Shown: one piece after another, positions 30,201-42,200 of the stretch
Layout of the letters: each line of letters begins with the position of its first letter
Position numbering within the stretch: the stretch's first letter is position 1
Assembly: GCA_964017155.1 (NCBI GenBank)
Contig: OZ024858.1
Location: 27,624,687-27,688,686, forward strand
Direction of reading: 5' to 3'
Length of the DNA: 64,000 nt
From: Oasisia sp. SBJ-2009
Lineage: Eukaryota; Annelida; Polychaeta; Sabellida; Siboglinidae
Made by a program: the position numbers and the translations under genes
Notes under the pieces: model-generated
The model's database searches: none
What the model saw: the letters and a program-made list of their open reading frames with translations, nothing else
What the model was told of the DNA's origin: nothing

Positions 30201-31484
30201 TAGTTCTTTTCCTGTAGTTCGTGACGCTCACGGAGGGCTTTCTACGGAACCACCATTGATACTGCATGAGACCACAGCAAGAGACCATCGACCACATTGA
30301 CTCACTGTATGAAACCATCCCAATACCTTACCATAAGGTCAAGACCTTATCACATCACCTCGACAAGAACCTACTGCATAAATCCATACAAAGAGCTTCC
30401 TTCAGCATCACAGCAAGAACACGGGACGAGAGACGATCCCAGCAGCTGGTCATAACACAACATTTTACAATAGAACTTTGAACAAGGGTATATCCTAACA
30501 AGGCTGTTGTAGGGTGAGGCTCAGGCCTCAGCTAAGGACAGGATCTTGTGATGAAACGTTGTTGTGGCCTTATGTCCCACTGGGGACGAAGAGGATAAGT
30601 AAGTAAGTAATATCCTAACAAGACCATTACAACCACTGCAGCTAGCTCTACATGAGACGAATGCAATAAAAACACCAAGTCATCATCATAATAATACAAC
30701 CACATAACAGAGCACTTCATACAATATGTGGTTATATCTTTGTGCATTCTGAATTTACGATGGCATCCTCACATTGTCTGCACGGGTAATAAACAATTCC
30801 GTCAACATGCTTGCACAGTAATAATAATAATAATATTTATAAAGCGCAATATTCAAATATGCTCAAAGCGCTGTACAATAAAATATAAAGCTATTCATTA
30901 TGTATTAAAACTAATATTAATAATAATAAATACAACTGTAAAATTTACTTTCAGATAAAAAAAAAAAAAAATTAGAAACGTTAACTTATTCATAATAAAC
31001 CTGTTAATTAAATATCATATATAATTAACGACGATGAGTAAAATAAATAAACCAATAAATAAATAAAACTAATAATACGCTATTTACATGCAAAACACAT
31101 ACTAAACGATGGGATATATAAATTTCAATAAAAAATAAGATAAGATTAAATATTTGAAACAAATTTTCTAAAATGGCATTGAATACCACTTACCACTGTG
31201 ATACCACGCGAATGTCATAAGACAACCGACAATATTGATATGGTAGCACTATAAGACCACACTGTTCTGAATTGATTTGGTCATAATGGTCTTTGACAGA
31301 AAGGTGGAATGGCCACTCACGTGGTATCTTTCCAGGAGTTCCTCTCTGTCATACTCAGGAGCAAGCAATGATGACTCTTCATCCACTTCTTCGAGTTCCT
31401 TCAGAGGTGTAGCATCGTCTTCATGTATCTGCTCAGCAAAATGTGTTGTTGGAGCCATTGCATCCACTCCACTCAGTAGAGAAA
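25439..31484 (-). CDS. CCDC96: CCDC96 conserved coiled-coil exons (seven)
   Basis: Exon 31484-31321 reads VDAMAPTTHF to EELLERYH. 30241-30088 (KALRERHELQEKNYLLQHKL) and 29302-29109 (KLDEYQRQEGDKRENYMQ, ending SGKFIPPK) carry the first coiled coil. 28452-28333 is a lysine-rich helix (NKLKKKELQLKSK). 27828-27736 and 27071-26934 hold the conserved LIDFEQLKIENQ and ITSTVQVLTHLKEKLQF segments. 25687-25439 ends EQAKASQVV. Acceptors are standard AG. Donors are GT except after 27736, where the intron begins GCAAGT. This block is the strongest homology in the region. Confidence 0.92.
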
Positions 31485-34400
31485 CTGTCAACAGATTTGT
31501 TATCACAGGATTAATCGTTGTACAACAAATACTAGCGTCTGCTACAACAATCACTAACTGGAGACACTATTTTCAACAAACTTTAGCAGTACTGATATGG
31601 CAAACAATCTGAGTGTTATACACTTCAATGCCCGGAGTCTAAAAGCCAACTTAAATAAGATTAAGGACACTCTCCGAGAACTAGAGTATAAGTTCCATAT
31701 TATTGCAGTTTCGGAAACATGGTTTAAGGAAAACAATTGGGATGGAAATGAAGTAACTAATTTTGATGACGCATTTTTAGGTTACAAATTGTACTGCAAC
31801 TCCAGAAACAACAAAACAGGCGGTGGTGTTGCCATATTTGTATGCGAATCTCTACTTAGAAATTGTCAATCTCCTAATATATGCCTGCGGAACATATCAT
31901 ATATGATTGATGAATGTTTCGAAAGTATTTTGATTGAACTACAGATCAGTAAACATTCAAAAATCAATTAGCAAATCTAGCATTAGCAAATTTAATGAAA
32001 ATTTATCATATATACTAGGAAATCTTACCAGTAAAGTGGTGTACATATGTGGTGATTTTAATATAGATCTATTACACTGTAAAGAACAAACTGAGTCGAA
32101 ACATTTCGTTGATCAAAATTGTTCAGTCCTGGATTGTATCCCTTGATCACCAGGCCAACAAGAATAACAGGCACGACTGCAACTATAATAGATAACATTT
32201 TCTGTTCTGAGCTATGCAGAAAAAAAATGTGCGGCATTGTTTTAAGCGATGCTACGGATCATATGCCAATTTTTGTTCTGTGTGATAATAGTACTTACGT
32301 GACAAATAATAATGATCCAAAAGTGAAGTATAACAGAACATTAGACGATGAAGCCTTAAGCAAATTTGAACAAGACTTAAGTCATACAAACTGGGAAACT
32401 GTACTGAATGAATGTAATCCCAATTTAGCATACTTGCAATTTATGCAAATACTAAGTAACACCTACAACAATGCTTATCCTGTCAAAATAAGAATGTATC
32501 CAGACAACACTAAACGGAAGGAAAAACCTTGGTTATCAAGAGGCCTAAAAATGCTTGCATTAAAAAAATAACTTGTACTTAGCATTTCTAAAAAGAAGGT
32601 CATTGTTAACAGAAAGTCGCTATAAAAACTACAAAAACAAGTTAACAAAAATCTTGCATATTTAAAAAAAGAACTATTATAGACAGAAACTCGAAGAGTG
32701 TAAGGCCAACAGTAGTGAAACGTGGAAAATTCTTAACACTATAATTGGCAAAAGAAAGTCGGAAGCAAAATATTCAAATGAATTCATTGTTGATAACGAT
32801 CGAGTAACATTAGACAACGAAGAAATTGCTAATCATTTCAATAACTTCTTTGTTAACATAGGTACAATCTTATCTAACAGTATAGAGCCATGCCAAGGAA
32901 CACAACCGACTGACTTTCTAAAAAAACAGGTATCAGAGTCAATGTATATGTATCCCGTTACTGAGAAAGAAGTAACCGAAATGTGTCAGGGTGCAAAAGT
33001 AAGACTTCGCATGGACACAACGAAATCAGCATGAAAACTGTTAAACATGTAATAAAGCAAATTGTAAAACCTTTAACCTATATCTTTAACAGATCATTAA
33101 TCACCGGAATATTTCCAAATGACATGAAAACAGCAAAAGTTATTCCTGTTTTTAAATCAGGAGATCATCTCCAATTTTCTAACTATAGGCCTATATCACT
33201 GGTACCCCAATTCTCCAAAATACTAGAAAAAATATTTAATAAAACGTTAATGTCATTCATTGAAAATCATCACATATTGACTGACGGGCAATACGGCTTC
33301 AGAAGTAATCACTCAACTGAATTTGTCGAAAAGGCAACTTCAGCAAAAGATAAACAAGAAAGCACTATTGGAGTCTTTATTGATCTGAAGAAAGCATTTG
33401 ACACCGTTGATCATAAAATACTGCTAAGTAAGTTACAATGTTATGGAATAAGGCGTTTGGCACTGGATTGGATTAAAAGTTATTTAGCCAATCGTGGTCA
33501 GTATGTGTCCTATAGCAACAGTAATTCAGAGCTAAAGAATATCAAGTGTGGAGTCCCACAAGGATCAATCCTGGGCCCAGTACTATTTATTTTATATATA
33601 AATGACATGTGTGAAGTGTCAAAATTGCTTTATATTTTGTTTGCAGATGACACTAGAATTTTTTACTCAACTAGGAATATTGTGGATATAGCATGTACAG
33701 TTAATAACGAACTAGAAAAACTAGATATATGGTTCAGAGTTAATAAATTATCGCTTAATGTGAACAAAACCAATTTTATCATGTTTACAAATAAAAAACA
33801 ACATAGACCAACAGTAAACATTATTTTGAATGGAACAAACATTGAGCAGGTGTCACATACAAAATTCCTTGGTGTAATCATTGATGAAAACTTAACGTGG
33901 AGAGAGCATATAAAAACGGTTATTATTATTTACGTTACATTACGCACGTTATACCAATCACTTGTTGAACCATATATGTCTTATTGCTGTGAAATATGGG
34001 GAAATACGTATCCGTCTAGACTAAGAAAACTCTCTGCTACAGAAAAAAGCTATACGAATAATATGTAGTCTTGATTACCATGGTCATACATCTGTATTTT
34101 TTCATTGTTCAAAAATTCTTAAACTTCAAGATTTAATTACACATAGGACTATGGTTATGCTTTATAAAGCAAACAATCACTGTTTAGAAGGTCGTGTACA
34201 AGCGTTCTTTGAACCAACTGCAGCCGTACACAAGCATGATACCAGACAATCTAAACTATTTTATGTTAAAAAAGCGAACATCACCCATAGACTACTGTCA
34301 ATTACTGTCAGAGGTATATAATATGTATGGAACGGTCTTGCAAGTAATATAACACAGTTGCGAAGTTTACAACAATTTAAGAAAAGTTTAAAGTCAACGT

Positions 34401-37400
34401 TACTTTCTTCGTATTTATGAACAATTAACACAATAGAAAAAAATATTGTTGGTTTGTTTCAATCTTATAACTTTTACTATAACTATTACGCATTTTAGTT
34501 TAAAAGGGCATAGCGCCTTACAAGTCATATGACTTCTGCTATGTCTTTTTAACAACAGCACCGATATTATATTGTTTTATCGTTACCATTATGTATTGTA
34601 TTATTTTTCATACTATGTTGTATATTCTTGTGTTGCTGTTGTTAAATAAACTTTCATTCACTTTCATTCACTTTCATTCAATTTCATTCACTTTCATTCA
34701 CTATTATTAAAACCACGCTTCGGGGTATGTTGTGTGTGCTATACTAGTAACATGCGTTCAGAGAATAAAAACCTACATAGGTAAATTTAACTGCAAGGTT
34801 ATTATGATGTCATGTTTGCAGTAAAAGGAATTACCCTTTCTTTGTAAGTGAACAAATTATAATGTTGGTCATATTACATGGAATGGTATCTGGTCAAAAG
34901 TCCGTAGTTAATTATAACTGCTTCCTTATTGATGGTAATTTGCCAAATGCCAACCAATATTTACACAACCTGTACGCCATGTTAATGTCTGTATCCGATA
35001 CAATGTTAAGTGACTCTGAACTCTGTTACGATCAAGACGTAGACACTGAACTTTCACTGAATAACGACTTGCCCACACAGTGTAGATAGTACACCCCCGT
35101 ACAATTTTCAACCAACCTTAGCGGTATAGATATTAATCGGGCAAACAAACACTACATATTCCACGAACGGTAACACATAATTAATATATCAACTAATGAC
35201 ACAAAGAATTACATAGTAGGAAACGTATCCTTTTTAATGTATCATAACATTACTTATTTTTTAAATCCATAATGTAATTGATACAAATCTAGAATTAAGT
35301 TGTTTTTGCTAATCAAAGCATGTCGCACAGTCGTTACATTTTAACATTGCACGTCACGTGTACGGCATTCTGTCGGCAGTGTGACGTACTTACAGTTCTC
35401 AGGTGTACTGGGGTAGGGTGGACTGTGAAGGATATTGCCAGATCCGGTGGGCGAGAGAGCTCTAGATGCACTCTGAAAAACACCCATACAAAATTAACTC
35501 CAGACTGCAAACCAAAAGGATTGTATTTTTTACAGACATCATCAGGTACTTTGTCATGGTGCTGTGACATGGTTATCACTATTAAGCCATAACACGCAAC
35601 GTGTTATGCATTTGGATGGTTTCTTTAAATGGTATGTGTGTGCGTGACCGCGCGCGCGGGTGTGTGTGTATGCACGCGCGTGTGTATGTGTATGTTTGCG
35701 TGCATTGCAAAGACTGTGTATGAATGTGTGCCAGTCAAGATGCAGGTCCAGCAGTAAACAATCAAAACACATAAATACAGTCATGTTTTAGCAATCCTTA
35801 AATTCCCGCTTAGCAGCATGTGTGCAAAATTGCCACGTGTTACTGTTATTGCGGTGACACTACCCAATTAAAGGTCTCCTTACACGATCAACTAATTATC
35901 CGCCTGCGCCGCAGAGGCAAAAGGTCGTACCGGAAATGTGATGTCACAACGGTGGTCGTTGCTGTGAGAATAATATGGGATAATTACAACGGATTTTGGT
36001 GGAGACTACCGCAGGGCTAGTGGACGCAGGGAAAAGGACACAACTTACAGTTAATGGAAGTCTCTCTAGTGCATGGCCTCTACCTGCTTCATGCCCTTCC
36101 GGCTCCAGGACAACTACAAACAGATGTGTTGATCGTGTCAGATCGAACCACGTTTGCATGCAATGCTTGTAGTACAGAACATGCTGTGTTTGTTGGTTGC
36201 CCTCTTGTTAGGGCTACGCCAACCCTGGATTGATTCTAATAATAACATACCCACTGTAGGCGATCAACGATTACACAAACTACCGGTAGTCATATCTGCA
36301 GTTTTTTAGTCGCTATAATTTTATTTGATATGTTCAACCAGGACCGGAGTTCCGAAATTGGATCAGGGGGTTCACACTGAATTGTGTGTGCCACTCCTCA
36401 ATTGTTCTCTGAGAAAGAATGGAGGATTGATCCACAAATCACAACACACTCTATTAAGCTTGGCAATTGCAGTCCATCCCGTCATATATGCAACTTGACA
36501 GAGGAAACCATCTTGCTTTGGCAGTGCGCAGGTGTGGTCATTCAAGAAACGGTCTACAGTATTGCACATAGCAACACTCAAACTTAATCTGCAGCATATT
36601 ATTGTAATACTTATTCAGCCTATTAAAACATGGGTCAAATGTGAAATAGACAACACTTGATGGAACGGTGATATTACAGGTGTCTTCTGAAGTGTGACAG
36701 CAATTATACAATATATTGCAGCGTGCTATTATTTCTAAAGTAAGCAACATTTCTACAGATAGTTGCAATTGTAGATCGGTTTACGAAAGCACTTCCATTG
36801 CAAATATATGCAATGCTTTAGAAATTATTTCAAATATATGGAACAATTATTGCATTCTTCGTTTTTATAAATGTATCAACAGACAAAGGTAACTAGTCAT
36901 TTATTAATGCATCTGTATGTACTGCGGGACATATTTGTACATTTCAGATGTTATATTAACATCACAGTCAAAATCTATTCTGCAATCCTTTTCCATACAG
37001 ACATCTGTGTCAGACATCAACTACAGTACATATGAAGCTCTGATTTATACAGCACCAAAGGACGGCAACTTACTCTGGTGGATCTTTTGACGAAAATACA
37101 ATTGCACCACAGGTCATCAAACATAGACAAGGGTACACTAAAGCAGGCTATGCATTCCAGTAAAATACTTGCCATCGTGTATTAGTAGTTATATTTGTTA
37201 TTCAATATTACTTATGTACGTCAAAAGCAAGTAGCAGTTAAAATATCAACAGTAAGTGTAACAAAAGAACGATGTCACAGACATAACAATGCAACATAAT
37301 AAGTTTATAATTCAAATATGATTTTCAATTAAACAAGAACACAATTAACTGACTTCTGTGTATGCTACCGTTGTCATCGTAATCATCATCATCATCAAAT

Positions 37401-37712
37401 AAAGTGAAACGCCTTTCCAGTTCTGTAACAAGTACACTTATTTTGTACTTGAGTAAACGTAAAGGTGACTCTAGAAAAACTACATACAGTGTATGATAGG
37501 AATATCTTGAAAAGCTAAATGAATTTATAATATGAATTCGGCATTATACTCTATAATATACCTGCACAAATATAGTACATGTGAATATTATTACATGTTT
37601 CATATTTACACATATACATATACAATACAATTCATATACAATATATACATACAATATATATATGTATATATATACAATATATATATACAATATATATATA
37701 CACTGTACACAC

Positions 37713-37757
<45 letters not shown>

Positions 37758-39036
37758 ATGTATATATATTATATAATCTGTATTCATGTATGCTGATTTT
37801 CACAAACACTAAAACCGTCCACACCTTTAACATAAGCTAATCTAGAAACACGCAGTGCTACACCAAGTAATACACTACTGCTACTATCCGTGTTGACACT
37901 GCATGAGCTATTGTTACAAGTGTTGCACCTACAACACTTTTTTGCAACTACCTGTGAACACCAACTAAAGTGTGTACTACACTTGTTACTACTGGTGTTA
38001 ACACCACAGCAGAATCCTTACATACCCACACACAGTTTCTGGGGCCTAAAGGTTGACGCTGCATCCATGTCGAATTTCACAATGAGAATTTTGTAAAACT
38101 TTACCACTGTTTCATAAGGTTACTAAGCTAATGTTTGAACCAACTATTCTGTTGTATGCGGTTTTCAGGTTTTTAGCATTATTGAACAATCTGCATTCAT
38201 AAATCAACAAACTACATTGTGCATAATATATGTGTGTTAGTAAACAATAAACACGCCAGAAACCTGAAAACCAAATACAACAACACAGGAACTATTTTGT
38301 TTGACACGTGGACCATCAACCGATTGAGGGAAATCTCAAGTGTTCGAAACACCGTGATTTATAAGGACAATTTTAATGTGTGAGTTTGTGGGACCCGGAA
38401 AAGGACGTCATGAAAACACACTAGGCTCAACACAGGAGTGCCAACACGCTCACACGAATACATGCCTGGGATAGACGACACTGAAGGCGTGTCAGTCACC
38501 TCAACACCTGGTGGCGCCACTTCACCATCACCCCCCTCCTCTGGGGGTTTCTGATCCTCACCCTCGACGAGTGGTTCTTGACTTTCCTCACCAGGTGGCG
38601 CATCATCTTGCGAAATTATAATTCACTGATTTCGGTTATCTGTTAAGAGTGTCTGGCAGTCTTTCGGAAGTCCTCTGTAAGTCCGTTGTCTGTCTTCTCT
38701 AAGTCCTCTGTAAATCCGTTGTCTGTCTTCTTGGGCTCTTAACGTCGTTTGACAGTCCACATGGCAGTCCACGTCTGTCTACTGGCACCAGATGATATGG
38801 TCACAAATGGACCATGTCATATGTGTGCTGTGTAAAATTTCAGTAATAATGTCTCTGCATAGTTGTCGTAAAATTATATAAACCCAAACGGTTGTGAGTC
38901 AATCAGTCAGTCAGTCATCAGTCAGTCTTTTGTTACATTGTGTAAAGTACTTAGTTATACAATTTTTACTTTACTGTTGTTGAGCAACTACATGTACAGT
39001 ACATATGTATATACATATGTATATACATATATATAT

Positions 39037-39105
<69 letters not shown>

Positions 39106-39216
39106 CTATTTCAACCAAATATTTAATTTTCATCAATGCATTTTAATTACATGGTCTAGACAATAATAATAACTTAATAACTTTATTGTTATATATATAT
39201 ATATATATATGTTTTG

Positions 39217-39267
<51 letters not shown>

Positions 39268-42200
39268 ACAATAAAGTTATTAAGTTGTTATTAATGTCCA
39301 GACCATGTAATTAAAATGCTTTGATAAAAATTAAATATTTTGTTGAAATATAACATTTACGAATGCATAATAGGTAGGTGAAAATAATAACATATAACTC
39401 AAAAGAAACATCTTGGTAACAAAAACATTTAGATGAACAATAAACGAATGCAAGATATATTACTGATTTCAAACAGTTGTCAAAATAACAAATGTTTTGA
39501 AGAAAAAATATATATATGAAAAAAAATTTCAATTATGTCAGAAAATGTAAAAAGATTTAGGTGGAATTTGAAATATAACATTTAGGTGACCAAACCAGAG
39601 ATGGAGTAATCGTACTCTTTAGTCGTACTCATAGTAATCACACTCGTACATTCTGAGTAATCGTAGTCATACATTACATTACTAAAGTAATCATACTCAT
39701 GATTACTTCTCATGATTAAATTTGTTATATAAACAGTTGCAAGCAAATACACTAGACAGATAGAAATGGCAATATTAGAAGTAATCTAATAAATGTAATA
39801 TTAATTGAGCTATTTATTTTATGTTACTATTGAGCATTTCACTTGCAGGGTTAGAAGTTAGCCAAAAATTAGTGGGGGCCAGCAGGGCCCCCACTTTTCA
39901 AAATCTAGGGGCCCGACACAAAAAGTAGGGGCCATGCAACAAATGCACATTTAAGTTGCATTGTAACTATAACTTTATTCAACACAATTCACATGCCACA
40001 AACATAATGGCTGTAGCCTATGTAGCAGCTTAATTAGTAAATGCTAATGATAATTTCAAGAGATCAATGGAGGGTTGTTAATTTTCCTCTGAATCGGAGC
40101 TGCTTGAAACCTGTAGATCTTCCTCTTTGGGCTGCCTGCGTTTGTAGATGGCAACACAAGGTTGTCTATTCCTGCTCCCCCACCCACCCACAACAGCTTA
40201 AGCGACTGTGCGAGGTCCCGTTCCTTCCTTCATTTTTACCGCCATTCATGTACTTTAAAACAGTATTGGCCATAAACTGTATAAACCAAGGATTGATGCC
40301 TATGTACCTATACACCTATTGCCACAGCATTATGGAAAATTACAGTTTAGTTACATCGTAGAACTTCATAGTAGATTATGTCTAAGACCTGTCTATTTCT
40401 AGTAACACAATCCTAGGTTATTAATTCTTTTTCCCTGGCCTAGTCGACAAGTTTGTCCACCTCGGCAACCCCTTGTCAATCAATTTTAGCCCTGACCAAG
40501 GGCAGCAACCTTCTGCCCCCCCCTTCACCCCCACCCCCACCCAGGCAGCAGCCAGGATCATTTACTGGTAAAGTGAATAATGACATTTTCTTTGCCTTGG
40601 CCTCTGGGATAGGAAGTTGTCAGGCCATTATTTATAAATTTTACAGTTCTTTGACCTGGGGGCCAGTCGGGCCCTCAGAGTTCAACATCTGGGAGCCAGA
40701 TAGTAAATGTGGGGGCCAGCGCCCCCCCCCCCCCCCTAAATTCGAACCCTGATTTGTATAAACATTCGGTCAGATTTACCTAATTAATACCTTCTCGCCC
40801 CCAGAGAAGCCACACCTCATGCATACTGTAGTAGCACAAAGTTATATTGTGGCAGTCTCTGGGAAGCACTGCAGTAGATAAACATCCCTAACATCTTGCT
40901 TTGTACTTTTAGAAACCAATGCCACTGCCCCACCTGCCATGTTTGCTTTGTTAGTATGCTCTGAGTGACTGGTCATGGTTCCTAACTCCAGAGTCCAGAT
41001 TTGGGTCTGGGAGGTCAGCTGCTAACTCCATGTCTAGTGTGTTAAGTGTAAACTGTAAACCTGTCCATGTGTGTGGATGTCATAGCTGGTCTACCATCAC
41101 ATCACTACACGACACGACACAGTCAAGTCATTGGCTTGCTACTCCTAAATTCTTTCACTAAGCAGTTTTATATGAAGCCATGAATTTATAATTCTATGAC
41201 ACTACTGAGCTTTTGACATTGCTTACCAGCAGACTAGATCATTAGTCTTACAATATTGTACAGTATATCACAATATTGCAATATTTCTGTAAGTTCAATA
41301 CCAATGTTTTCATCTTTATACTTCATTGGCATATTATTTTCATTGCAACTTATTCTGATGACTAATGTATCTGTTCTCTATGTTTAATTCCTTATATGCA
41401 TACATTAAGTTTACAATAATCACATTAATGTGACTAATGAACTAATGTAATCATGAAAGTAATCATGATTACATTCTAAACTAAACATACTCGAGTACAT
41501 TTGTTTTCTGAGTACTTGTATCATGCATCTTCATAGTAATTGAACTCGTACTCGATTACATTTATATTGTAATCGCTCCATCTCTGGACCAAACATTCTG
41601 TTGAAATCAAAACAATTTATTGGAAAATAGTTTGTTGAAATTAAAGAAATTTTTCTAAAAATAAAACACTGTTAAAAGTAAAACATTATAATATTACGGT
41701 GAATAAAAAAAAACATACTGGCAAAAACTACACAAGTGAAAATAAATCAAAATCTGGCGAAAACTGCACAAAAGTTCAAATTTAGTATCTGTTTGAAAAT
41801 AAAGCATCCAATGGCTATATAGAACCTAAGGAAACTTTTAAATAGATGACCATTGTGGATCTTGCGATACAACACCTCAGTGTTTCACCAGTACAGAATA
41901 CATGTTCAACAACTGCCAACTCCATTGTACCTGGAATGACGAGGGGGGTAGACTTGGCTCTGTCCTCTTCTGGGGCCAACTCTCCCACTGTCTCCGTTGT
42001 TGCACCACCATCACCTAAAGCTGATTCTTCTGCAGACTTTTCATCAGGCTTCTCTCCAGACTTCTCAGCCAAATTCTCAGCCGATTTCTCAGCCGACTTT
42101 TCAGCCAAATTCTCAGCAGACTGCTCCGCCAAATTTTCAGCAGACTTCTCAGCAGATTTCTCTGCCAAATTATCGGCCAAATTCTCGGCTAAATTCTCAG

